From Megaustenia siamemsis (Eukaryota > Mollusca > Gastropoda > Stylommatophora > Ariophantidae): a stretch of DNA of 64,000 nucleotides. The translations under genes were made by a program, and so were the position numbers. The DNA is taken from NCBI GenBank assembly GCA_032433765.1, contig JAVIAB010000047.1, forward strand, positions 11,451,387 to 11,515,386, given 5' to 3'. The stretch's first letter is position 1, and each line of letters starts with the position of its first letter. Positions 33,578-43,755 of the stretch are shown in pieces. The notes below the pieces were generated by a model, which did no database searches, was not told where the DNA came from, and was given only the letters and a program-made list of their open reading frames with translations.

Positions 33578-33620
33578 TCCTTTGTAGTCCAGTTCACTAA
33601 CCACAGAGCTATAGCGGCTA
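33578..33620 (-). mobile_element. SINE S1 head fragment (~43 bp)
   Basis: gtcctttgtagtccagttca ctaaccacagagctatagcg gct is the S1 tRNA-like head in reverse, cut before the B box. It abuts the 35 bp array without a visible body. Confidence 0.75.
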
Positions 33621-33839
33621 AATAATTAAGCAATTAAAGTATAATTATTAGCAGAGAAAACGACACAAAATATGCAAGGAGAGAGGTAGATGGAAAATAA
33701 AGAAATAGTTACCGAAAATAGCTAAATTGGACATACTATAACAAATTATGGAAAATGTAAGACAGAAATAGACAAAAGGTTAAAGAAATGGCAAAAACTA
33801 ATTTTAACATGAAAAACATTTTAACATCAAAGCAAATAC

Positions 33840-34235
33840 ACGAGAACTAACATTGCGAATTGTAAAATGCTTTATTTACTCAACCGATATGTATGGTACA
33901 GAAACAAAGACATGGTATGAGAAAACAGGGCATAAATTAAAGCTTTTGAAATGTGGATCTATAAGAAAATAAAGAGTATTGGGTGGAAGGAAAAGAAGAC
34001 AAACAAGGAAGTTCAGAATCAGCTGAAAATTAAATAAAAGAAACTACTTAACACAATTTGAAAACGACAATAGACATTTTTTGGACATTGAAGAGACATA
34101 ACACCCTTCTAAAAGACATTTTGGAAGGGAAGGTACAAGGTAGACGAGGCAGAGGCAGACCAAGACTAAAGAGACTGATAATATTAAAAGGTGTTCAGGT
34201 GAACCTATGACAACGTGCATCATCAAGTCAAGAGA
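33840..34235 (+). mobile_element. LINE-D 3' end leading into the 49 bp satellite
   Basis: Plus-strand frames give LTLRIVKCFIYSTD, then DILEGKVQGRRGRGRPRLKR and a C-terminus KSRDRVKWRSMIANFRYGDD T followed by stops. RDRxxWRSMIANLRYGD is a common LINE C-terminal motif. The same 49 bases (RSMVANLRYGDST, stop, NEL) then repeat as the adjacent satellite. Confidence 0.75.
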
Positions 34236-35222
34236 CAGAGTAAAATGGCGCTCCATGATAGCCAACTTTCGATATGGAGACGACACATAATAGACTGCGC
34301 TGCATGGTAGCCAACCTTCGATATGCAGACGGCACCTAATGAACTGCGCTCCATGGTAGCCAACCTTCGATGTGGAGATTGCACCTAATGAACTGCGCTC
34401 CATGGTGGCCATCCTTCGATATGCAGACGGCACCTAATGAACAGAGCTCCATGGTAGCCAACCTTCGATGTGGAGATTGCACCTAATGAGCTACGCTCCA
34501 TGGAAGCCAACCTTCGATATGGAGATTGCACCTAATGAACTGCGCTCCATGGTAGCCAACCTTCGATGTGGAGACAGCACCTAATGAACTGCGCTCCATG
34601 GTAGCCAACCTTCGATATGGAGACAGAACCTAATGAACTGCGCTCCATGGTAGCCAACCTTCGATGTGGAGATTGCACCTAATGAACTGCGCTCCATGGT
34701 AGCCAACCTTCGATATGGAGACAGCACCTAATGAACTGCGCTCCATGGTAGCCAACCTTCGATATGGAGACAGCACCTAATGAACTGCGCTCCATGGTAG
34801 CCAACCTTCGATGTGGAGATTGCACCTAATGAACTGCGCTCCATGGTAGCCAACCTTCGATGTGGAGATTGAACCTAATGAACTGCGCTCCATGGTAGCC
34901 AACCTTCGATATGGAGACAGCACCTAATGAACTGCGCTCCATGGTAGCCAACCTTCGATATGGAGACAGCACCTAATGAACTGCGCTCCATGGTAGCCAA
35001 CCTTCGATATGGAGACAGCACCTAATGAACTGCGCTCCATGGTAGCCAACCTTCGATGCGGAGATTGCACCTAATGAACTGCACTCCATGGTAGCCAACC
35101 TTCAATGTGGAGACAGCACCTAATGAACTGCGCTCCATGGTAGCCAACCTTCGATATGGAGACAGCACCTAATGAACTGCGCTCCATGGTAGCCAACCTT
35201 CGATGTGGAGACGGCACCTAAT
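34236..35222. repeat. 49 bp satellite array, left half (~20 units), LINE-D-derived
   Basis: Unit ctccatggtagccaaccttc gatatggagacagcacctaa tgaactgcg (49 bp). The unit translates as WRSMVANLRYGDST-stop in the LINE-D frame, so the array is tandem copies of the last coding bases plus a few bases of 3' UTR. The left-most units (34240-34330) are closest to the LINE source; the rest are homogenised. The array is interrupted at 35222 by LINE-I and resumes at 44733. Confidence 0.92.
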
Positions 35223-35257
35223 CTATCTATCTATCTTTCGTTCGCTCGAAGTATTGT

Positions 35258-36640
35258 CTATATCAGCAATGTCGTTTCCTGTATGAATTTTACTGTCTTT
35301 TGTAATTCTTGCAGTGGCCCATATAGTTTTGTCTGTAGTGTTGTATCTATGGGCCAATGGATTTTCCTCAGTCTACTATATTCAGTGCAGTCTTGAAGTA
35401 TGTTTTCAGCAGTCTGGGGTGCCTGTCCACATGTACAAGTAGTTGATGTGCCGATCTTGAATTTTGTATACATGTGACTATGGAGTCGATTGTGTCCTGT
35501 TCTTAGGCGTATAATGATAACTTGTTCATATCTATTCATATTATGAAAGGCATCCTGATTTGGGGCTTGTGGTCCTCTGATTGATTTGATTATCTGTTTC
35601 TTATGATGGTATGTAACTGGTGTATCTAGTTGTGTGCCTGTTGAACCTTCCTTTGCCAACTGATCTGCTTTCCCATTTCCTGGTATTCCACAGTGAGACG
35701 GGATCCACTGCAGGGCAACTCTGTGGTGCTTGCAGAGTTCAGTCAATAAGGTCTGCAGATGTGGTAATTTTCTGGATTGTAGTGCCTGGAGTACTGATCT
35801 TGCATCTGTCAAAAACACTACAAGCTGTGGTCTAAGATTACTGTTCAGCAGTTTTTCTATTGCCAACTTTATTGCTTGTATTTCTGCATCATAATTGTGA
35901 CAATATTTCCCTGTTGCTATTTTATTCATATCCCTAGTGTTATTTGGGTACTCTATATATGCACCTGCTCCCCCATTCTTTACTGCATTCTGTGCTGATC
36001 CATCTGTGTACACACGGATCCATAGGTCTTGTGGGTATTCTTCATCCAGGAAACTAAGAGTTATTGTTTTTCGCTGTAGACTATTTTGTTCCTCTTTGTC
36101 AACTATTCCTTTCACTTCTGTCCGTATTTGAACTGATAATCCTGATTCATCTGTCCAGGGAGTCTGTTCTGGTATGGGCAGAAGGGGTTTAACAACTCTT
36201 GGCATGTCTGGTGTTTGTCTACTAATACGCTTGGCTTGGTGGATAAAGCTGCTTCTCTTAAGTCGTCCCAATGCAAGATTTTGGAATCTGTCCTTCATTG
36301 GATGTCTCGGCATGCATACAAATTTTTCTGTCTGTATCAGCACCTTTGTGTCTCTCCGTTCTCTCAGTGCTGGTATCCTCCACAATTTCTCCATCTCCAA
36401 TATTGGTGTTGATTTCATTGCTCCTGTGATGACCCTAAGTGCCTGGTTTTGTACTTTATCCAGTTCTTGCAATGTGGTGTTTGATGCTGAGCACCATGCG
36501 GATGATCCATATTCTAAATGTGGGCGTATACTCTGTTGGTAAACTTTTCTGAGTATTTTCCCACTCGCACCCCATGTGGTTCCACACAACTTTCTTAGAA
36601 TAGCCAATTTCCTCCTTGCTTTTTGGGGTTGCCTTATTTA
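35258..36640 (-). pseudogene. LINE-I ORF2, C-terminal part: RT thumb, RNase H, Cys-rich end
   Basis: Open for ~449 codons from 36607 to the stop at 35258. The order is RT connection (KVYQQSIRPHLEYGSSAWCS, LQELDKVQNQALRVITGA), then RNase H with YTDGSAQNAVKNGGAGAYIE, the acidic DAEIQAIKLAIEKL, LTDARSVLQAL, and IPSHCGIPGNGKADQLAKE. That gives the catalytic D-E-D-D pattern, apparently intact. A terminal CTCGQAPQTAENILQDC knuckle follows. The frame is separated from the upstream RT by a 1-base shift at about 36636, where the alternative frame reads KARRKLAILRKL. Confidence 0.9.
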
Positions 36641-37030
36641 TCTGCTGTTTCCAAGATAGTTTGTTATCAAATGTAACTCCGAGATATGTAGCTTGTATGT
36701 CTTCTTTCACAGGCTCATTGTTTATGTAGATGGCTCCTGCTTTTTGTTTTGGGTAGAGTGTGAAAAGTGTAGTACTGCATTTGTCTGTATTGATGCTGAT
36801 ACACCATCTATTTGTCCATGAATTCAGTGCATTCATAGCTCTTTGTAGCAATTTGGAGCCCACTGTTGCATACTCCTCTGTGCACCACATTACCAAGTCA
36901 TCTGCATACATTGCCACTTTGATGCCATGTGGTAGTTCAGTAACTAGGTCATTGATGTAGATCAGAAAAAGTGTTGGAGATAGTACCCCTCCTTGTGGAA
37001 CGCCCTGGCGCAATAAGACCTTCTTACTCT
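36456..37030 (-). pseudogene. LINE-I ORF2, RT palm with YADD
   Basis: Begins in frame at RQGVPQGGVLSPTLFLIYIN, continues VAMYADDLVMWC, the catalytic YADD box intact, then INTDKCSTTLFTL and YLGVTFDNKLSWKQQINKA. It loses frame at about 36636 and runs on out of frame to 36456. Upstream, a 1-base shift at about 37035-37045 separates it from the fingers domain (LDGLRV instead of LDGLR-KKVLLRQGV). Confidence 0.9.
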
Positions 37031-38307
37031 TAGACCATCCAGTTGCACTCTGGCTCTCCTGTTATGCAGGTATGCTTTGACCCATTTGTACATCCTACCA
37101 TTTACTCCATAATTTCTCAGTTTCTTCAAAAGCCCTTCCTTCCATACCTTATCAAATGCTTTCTTTAGGTCTATCCATGCTGCTAGTACCAGTTTCTTTT
37201 CTTGAAACGCATCTTTAATTTCCTGGGAAAGATAGGTTGCTTGATCTTCGGTAGAGTAGCACTGTCTAAAGCCTGCTTGTTGTGGGACAAGGAGATTTTC
37301 ACTTTCCAGGTACCACTGCAGTCTGAGATTGATTATACGTTCCATTGTTTTACACAAACAGCTTGTAAGGCTGATTGGTCTATAGCTGGATGTCATTGAA
37401 CCATCTTTTCCTGGCTTTAGTAATGGTATCATAATTGCTTCTCTCCATGCCTGTGGCACTCTACCTGTGATCCAGCAAATGTTTTTGATCTGCAGTAGTT
37501 TTGCTTTAGCTGCAGTTCCCAAGTTCTTAATCATTTCATTGGACACTCCAGCACTGCCTGGTGACTTTTTCATTTTTAATTTGGATATTGCCAGCTCTAG
37601 CTCTATTTGTGTAATGGGTGTTTCCATGACTTCATGTGTGGTCTCTTCTTGTCTTGCATTTTGTTGTTTTAAACGGGTCTTTTGACGTTTTTCTAGGCTA
37701 ATTTCAATATTATTGTCATTTGCAAAGGAGTCTGCAAAGTAATTTGCTGCATGTTTACCTGTTAGAATGTTTCCATCCTTCTTCAGTGTAATTTTGGTGT
37801 TCCTTTCTGTACCCTCATCATTCAGCTGTTTTACAAGCTTCCACACTTTTCTTGTGTCTCGTTCAAGATTCAACGACTCTGTTTTCTCTTTCCAGCTTCT
37901 CCGTCTGGCTTGTAGTTTAGCCCGTTGAAATTTGGCTTTAGCATGCTGGTAGTTGTTGTGGTGTTCTTGGCAAGGGTTATTTTCTGCTTGCTTTCGAGAT
38001 GTTTCCATGTCATTGTGCAGTTGCTCTAGTTCACTACTCCAGTATGGTTTGTAGTGTTTCCGTGCCCCTCTAGGTATTGTTTCACTGGCAGCTTGTATTA
38101 TTAGTCTACTGAATTCATCAACTATTTTGTTGATGTCTCTATCTGTATTTATATCTTTAGTCAGTACACTGGTGTAGTGTTGATACAATTTCCAGTCTGC
38201 CTTTTTGTAAATCCATCTGGAGAGAGTGCTGCTCTCCCTGATGTCCTTATTTTGTACCACTAAAAAGACTGGTCGGTGGTCGCTGCCTCCAAGTTGTTTC
38301 CCAACAA
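36962..38307 (-). pseudogene. LINE-I ORF2, end of endonuclease and RT fingers/palm
   Basis: Starts at the Polinton insertion site with RIVGKQLGGSDHRPVFLVV, the SDHRP signature of the AP-like endonuclease. It continues through a linker (KRAKLQARRRSWKEKTESLN) to RT: MIPLLKPGKDGSMTSSYRPI, SLTSCLCKTMERIINLRLQ, LLVPQQAGFRQCYSTEDQ, AAWIDLKKAFDKVWKEGLL, where the first catalytic Asp is present in WIDLKKAFD. The frame is lost at about 37035. Codons beyond 38314 belong to the inserted element, not to this ORF. Confidence 0.9.
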
Positions 38308-38729
38308 TTCGTGAGTAGTATACAATGGTGTAACTAAGTCGTATTTTGGCGTAAATTAACAAAGCTATATAGTAGGCGCATTTCGCGCCTAATGTACACG
38401 AGAGACAAGGGGAGTTAATCGGTCGTACGACGGCGTGACCCCTCGTGCGGCGTGACCCCTCGTGCGGTGACCTCGGGGCGGATCGCGTGTCGGCGGGTGA
38501 CCCCTTCAGATTAGCTCGAGTGGTTCGGACAGCGTGCTATCGGATCGGGGATTATCTCGATTCGGTGGGACGCTATCGCGCCAGGTAGCCGTTAGAAAAT
38601 ATTTATAGCTATGTAGTTGGGTGTCTGCTTAACGTTGTACCATAAATGAAGCATAAGGGTGAAACAGTTAGAGATTACTGGTTAGTCTAAGCTGGTAGTG
38701 TAAATATGTTCCTCGGTGTTAGTGGTTCG

Positions 38730-38767
<38 letters not shown>

Positions 38768-38836
38768 TTCCAGCCTAGATTTCCCTCCATTGAAACACTT
38801 ACTCATTCTCTCCATTTATCTCTATCATCGCGCCTT

Positions 38837-38875
<39 letters not shown>

Positions 38876-40070
38876 CCCTATCCTCTCTTAGACGTCTAAC
38901 CTATCAGTCCACCCTCCGCCTCTCCCTTTAGCTCCCCCGCCCTCCCTCATATTTTTAGCGTCCCTCCTATTGTAACACTTGATTATTCTCACCATTTATA
39001 CCTAGCATCTCTCCTTCTTTCTCATAGGCATCTCTTTCTCTCGCTCTCTCTCTCTCTCTTCTAACCCCTACTAGACTTCTCTCCTACCATTCCATTTTTC
39101 TTCCTCTCTCCCTCTCTCTCTCTTTCCCTTTTGTCTCGCCTAGCGTTCCGCCTTCATTCGTATTTTTACCTTACCCCCAGTGTAACACATTAATAACATT
39201 GAATATCAATTACAAAAAGACTTGAAATATCTACTTTTTAAAGAACCAATAAGATAAACATATGAAAAACGAAGGAATAATACACTCGACAAGGCTTAAC
39301 AGACGTATTTTATACACATCACCATTAATACAACTGAAATTCCTTTAATGATAACCTATCACATCGTTATGAGCTAAGAGAAAAACAGAAAAAAAAATTC
39401 AACTTACACCGTAAAATATTCCACTACAACACAGACCGCTAGACTGAACAGTACTATGAAAATAAACGTCCGTGAATCAAGCGCGCTTATAACACGAAGT
39501 CTCACATCCGACTAGTTTAAATATAATCTGGTAAATAAAATTTGGACGACACTATTCCACCCTCGACTAACATCTGGGTTAACCAATCAGAGAAGAAGAT
39601 TTCTATCGGACACCCATCAACGAAATGACTGACCTCTGGATTAACTAATCAGAGAAGAGGATTACTGTTATCGTGATAACTGACCTCATTTTCAACTTGA
39701 AGTGCTGTCGAGTCTGATGCGTGGGTTACTTTAAATCGATTCGGCCCCTGATACAATCCACCTAGCGGGTCAATGGTGGGGGAAATAATACAAGTGGCAG
39801 GTTACTTGAACGCGTTTTGACCCCTGATGCAATACCAGGAGTTCCATGACAGTTATAAATAGTTTGATACAACGAGCAGGACGTTATATTCAAGGTCCAA
39901 AATGTTAGACCAAATCACTAAGATTTTACCACCAGAACACACAAATTTAGGCTCATATTAAAAAAGGTGACCTTAAAACCATACACATCTACTCCCATAC
40001 TCATAAAAGTTAAACACATCAAACAGATAATTACTTCCAAACTCCAAAAAGTTAGAACAAATCACGCCTC

Positions 40071-40245
40071 GATCGTTCTCTAACATTGCCACGATCGTTC
40101 TTTAACACTGCCTCCAGCGTTCTTCGATCGTTCTCTAACATTACCTCGAGCGTTCTCTAACATTGCCTCGATCGTTCTCTAACATTACCTCGAGCGTTCT
40201 CTAACATTGCCACGATCGTTCTTTAACATTGCCTCCAGCGTTCTC
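40071..40245. repeat. 21-22 bp degenerate tandem repeat at PolB 3' edge (left arm)
   Basis: cgatcgttctctaacattgc c / cgagcgttctctaacattac ct and variants with tccagcgttc. About 8 units. The mirror set is at 41823-42005. The array has replaced the 3' end of the polymerase fragment. Confidence 0.85.
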
Positions 40246-40668
40246 TTCACAAGTTTTGGAAGGGAACCATTTGTCGTACTGGGAGAAAAACTCGTTTACC
40301 CTATCTCTTTTAACGACCCCTTCTAATGATGACTCGCTGAGTGCCAAGTACAGACTATCTGTATCCATTTCACAGAGTTGAAAGTCGGACCTCTCTACGA
40401 ATCTATCCAGGAAGTCATAGTAAAATTCCAACATTCGCAATTTGGCGTACTGGTAGACGAAAAAACCAATCTGTGAAGGAAGATCCCACAGGATACTTCG
40501 TTTTCCAAGCGACACCTCATACAGGTCTTCACCAATAGGCGTCATGGTTTTAAACAGGGGGTTATTTACCAACTTTGTTGTATTGGCCCCCTCTTTAACA
40601 TAGGTCACGTTCACATGTTTCCCCAAATTCGTCAAGGTCTTCCCATAGGCCGAGAAAAATATTACCAC
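40201..40668 (-). pseudogene. Protein-primed-type DNA polymerase B fragment, left arm copy
   Basis: A 155-codon open stretch on the minus strand. Recognisable parts are LPSQIGFFVYQYAKLRMLEF, a conserved palm helix, and CEMDTDSLYLAL, the DTDS motif C holding catalytic Asp residues. Polinton and related viral PolBs are about 1,000 residues or more, so only a central-to-C-terminal palm segment remains. The last ~12 codons (ENAGGNVKERSWQC) are translated from the neighbouring 21 bp repeat, so the true C-terminus is lost. There is no credible start: the frame simply opens at the arm's inner edge. Not functional on its own. Confidence 0.85.
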
Positions 40669-41400
40669 AAATGGTAAGGGGGGTTACAATTTCAAAAGTG
40701 ATTTTTAAGTAAATTTTTGGTATGGGGATGTCTAAAATAAAGTTTTAAGTAAGCCTACGGGTTAAATTTACGATTTTTATCGATTCCATGGGCGTAACCC
40801 TCAAAAATGGTAAGGGGGTAACAATTTCAAAAGTGATTTTTAAGTTAATTTTTGGTGTGGGGATGTCTAAAATAAAGTTTTAGGTAAGCCTACGTGCTAA
40901 ATTTACGATTTTTATCGATTCCATTGGCGTAACCCTCAAAAATGGTAAGGGGGGTAACAATTTTAAAAGTGATTTTTAAGTTAATTTTTGGTGTGGGGAT
41001 GTCTAAAATAAAGTTTGGGGTAAGCCTACGTGCTAAATTTACGATTTTTAGCGATTCCATGGGCGTAACCCTCAAAAAATTATATCCTACACTACATTCC
41101 ATCAAATCAAGGTATTAATATCCTTCAAACCGATTCCCATTCTAAAGTTTACAATGATAATCTCTGCTTCTTCCGTTGTCTAGCTGTCCATCGAGGTGCC
41201 TCCTAGGTTTCTGCCCTTGCCTCCTAGGTTTCTGACCCTGCCTCCTAGGTTTCTGTTCTTGCCTCCTAGGTTTCTGCCCGTGCCTCCTAGGTTTCTGCCC
41301 TTGCCTCTTTGGTTTCTGCTCTTGCCTCCTAGGTTTCTGACCTTGTCTCCTAGGTTTCTGCCCTTGCCTCCTAGGTTTCTGCCTACATTTTTGTGATCTG
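40669..41400. repeat. Spacer of the foldback element: 3 x ~136 bp repeat, then ~21 bp repeat
   Basis: 40671-41078: three direct copies (135-136 bp) beginning atggtaaggggg and containing aattttaaaagtgatttttaag-like, tggggatgtctaaaataaag and cgattccatgggcgtaaccc. The first begins 2 bp after the left arm ends. 41198-41390: about nine units of tgcctcctaggtttctgccc t (21 bp). No coding signature. Confidence 0.9.
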
Positions 41401-41869
41401 GTGGTAATATTTTTCTCGGCCTATGGGAAGACCTTGACGAATTTGGGGAAACATGTGAACGTGACCTATGTTAAAGAGGGAGCCAATACAACAAAGTTGG
41501 TAAATAACCCCCTGTTTAAAACCATGACGCCTATTGGTGAAGACCTGTATGAGGTGTCGCTTGGAAAACGAAGTATCCTGTGGGATCTTCCTTCACAGAT
41601 TGGTTTTTTTCGTCTACCAGTACGCCAAATTGCGAATGTTGGAATTTTACTATGACTTCCTGGATAGATTCGTAGAGAGGTCCGACTTTCAACTCTGTGA
41701 AATGGATACAGATAGTCTGTACTTGGCACTCAGCGAGTCATCATTAGAAGGGGTCGTTAAAAGAGATAGGGTAAACGAGTTTTTCTCCCAGTACGACAAA
41801 TGGTTCCCTTCCAAAACTTGTGAAGAGAACGCTGGAGGCAATGTTAAAGAACGATCGTGGCAATGTTAG
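41401..41869 (+). pseudogene. Protein-primed-type DNA polymerase B fragment, right arm copy (frameshifted)
   Basis: Mirror copy of 40201-40668. A T-run at about 41604-41610 has 7 Ts where the left arm has 6, so the frame breaks between WDLPSQIGFF and VYQYAKLRMLEF; the second half (from about 41610) retains DTDSLYLAL. The difference in one homopolymer is either a real mutation or a sequencing error. Otherwise the two copies look the same. The 3' end again runs into the 21 bp repeats. Confidence 0.85.
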
Positions 41870-43289
41870 AGAACGCTCGAGGTAATGTTAGAGAACGATC
41901 GAGGCAATGTTAGAGAACGCTCGAGGTAATGTTAGAGAACGATCGAAGAACGCTGGAGGCAGTGTTAAAGAACGATCGTGGCAATGTTAGAGAACGATCG
42001 AGGCGTGATTTGTTCTAACTTTTTGGAGTTTGGAAGTAATTATCTGTTTGATGTGTTTAACTTTTATGAGTATGGGAGTAGATGTGTATGGTTTTAAGGT
42101 CACCTTTTTTAATATGAGCCTAAATTTGTGTGTTCTGGTGGTAAAATCTTAGTGATTTGGTCTAACATTTTGGACCTTGAATATAACGTCCTGCTCGTTG
42201 TATCAAACTATTTATAACTGTCATGGAACTCCTGGTATTGCATCAGGGGTCAAAACGCGTTCAAGTAACCTGCCACTTGTATTATTTCCCCCACCATTGA
42301 CCCGCTAGGTGGATTGTATCAGGGGCCGAATCGATTTAAAGTAACCCACGCATCAGACTCGACAGCACTTCAAGTTGAAAATGAGGTCAGTTATCACGAT
42401 AACAGTAATCCTCTTCTCTGATTAGTTAATCCAGAGGTCAGTCATTTCGTTGATGGGTGTCCGATAGAAATCTTCTTCTCTGATTGGTTAACCCAGATGT
42501 TAGTCGAGGGTGGAATAGTGTCGTCCAAATTTTATTTACCAGATTATATTTAAACTAGTCGGATGTGAGACTTCGTGTTATAAGCGCGCTTGATTCACGG
42601 ACGTTTATTTTCATAGTACTGTTCAGTCTAGCGGTCTGTGTTGTAGTGGAATATTTTACGGTGTAAGTTGAATTTTTTTTTTCTGTTTTTCTCTTAGCTC
42701 ATAACGATGTGATAGGTTATCATTAAAGGAATTTCAGTTGTATTAATGGTGATGTGTATAAAATACGTCTGTTAAGCCTTGTCGAGTGTATTATTCCTTC
42801 GTTTTTCATATGTTTATCTTATTGGTTCTTTAAAAAGTAGATATTTCAAGTCTTTTTGTAATTGATATTCAATGTTATTAATGTGTTACACTGGGGGTAA
42901 GGTAAAAATACGAATGAAGGCGGAACGCTAGGCGAGACAAAAGGGAAAGAGAGAGAGAGGGAGAGAGGAAGAAAAATGGAATGGTAGGAGAGAAGTCTAG
43001 TAGGGGTTAGAAGAGAGAGAGAGAGAGCGAGAGAGAGAGATGCCTATGAGAAAGAAGGAGAGATGCTAGGTATAAATGGTGAGAATAATCAAGTGTTACA
43101 ATAGGAGGGACGCTAAAAATATGAGGGAGGGCGGGGGAGCTAAAGGGAGAGGCGGAGGGTGGACTGATAGGTTAGACGTCTAAGAGAGGATAGGGGAGAA
43201 AGAGAGAGAGAGAGAGAAGGAAGGCGCGATGATAGAGATAAATGGAGAGAATGAGTAAGTGTTTCAATGGAGGGAAATCTAGGCTGGAA

Positions 43290-43333
<44 letters not shown>

Positions 43334-43749
43334 CGAACCACTAACACCGAGGAACATATTTACACTACCAGCTTAGACTAACCAGTAATCTCTAACTGTT
43401 TCACCCTTATGCTTCATTTATGGTACAACGTTAAGCAGACACCCAACTACATAGCTATAAATATTTTCTAACAGCTACCTGGCGCGATAGCGTCCCACCG
43501 AATCGAGATAATCCCCGATCCGATAGCACGCTGTCCGAACCACTCGAGCTAATCTGAAGGGGTCACCCGCCGACACGCGATCCGCCCCGAGGTCACCGGA
43601 CGAGGGGTCACGCCGCACGAGGCGTCACGCCGTCGTACGACCGATTAACTCCCCTTGTCTCTCGTGTACATTAGGCGCGAAATGCGCCTACTATATAGCT
43701 TTGTTAATTTACGCCAAAATACGACTTAGTTACACCATTGTATACTACT
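41401..43749. repeat. Right inverted-repeat arm of the Polinton-derived element
   Basis: Reverse complement of the left arm: polymerase fragment (41401-41822), the 21 bp-type repeats (41823-42005), AT-rich unique DNA, GA-rich microsatellites (42950-42970, 43013-43040, 43201-43217, 43293-43330), the GC-richer outer block and the terminus at 43749. The small sequence and tract-length differences from the left arm mean it is not a simple assembly echo of the same read set. Confidence 0.9.
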
Positions 43750-43755
43750 TTCGTG

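Larger units (their letters stand above)
38314..40668. repeat. Left inverted-repeat arm of the Polinton-derived element
   Basis: The outer 400 bp is GC-richer, with a local direct duplication (cgtgacccctcgtgcgg twice at about 38440-38470). CT-rich microsatellites follow (38727-38763, 38838-38871, 39036-39060, 39112-39124), then AT-rich unique DNA, a 21 bp-type repeat patch (40071-40245) and the polymerase fragment. Compared with the right arm I see scattered substitutions (for example ggtagccgt versus ggtagctgt, and two in the 38440-38470 block) and different CT-tract lengths. Confidence 0.9.
38314..43749. mobile_element. Foldback Polinton/Maverick-derived element (5,436 bp, arms ~2.35 kb)
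   Basis: Flanked by an exact 6 bp TSD, ttcgtg, at 38308-38313 and 43750-43755. The termini are inverted and start 5'-AGTAGTATACAATGGTGTAA; the right end is its exact complement. Six-base TSDs, 5'-AG ends and long terminal inverted repeats are hallmarks of Polintons. Left arm 38314-40668 and right arm 41401-43749 are near-identical reverse complements along their whole lengths, separated by a 732 bp spacer. Each arm carries a type-B DNA polymerase fragment at its inner end. Integrase, ATPase, protease and capsid genes normally present in 15-20 kb Polintons are absent, so this is a non-autonomous derivative. Confidence 0.88.

Noticed and set aside
40201..40668. An active viral-type DNA polymerase gene
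   Set aside because: Only ~150 codons of a much larger protein, with the 3' end replaced by tandem repeats and a frameshift in the mirror copy.
38314..43749. Assembly artefact (false inverted duplication)
   Set aside because: Arms differ at several bases and in microsatellite lengths, the outer ends carry an exact 6 bp TSD, and the host LINE frame is restored on removal. Long-read confirmation would still be the decisive test.
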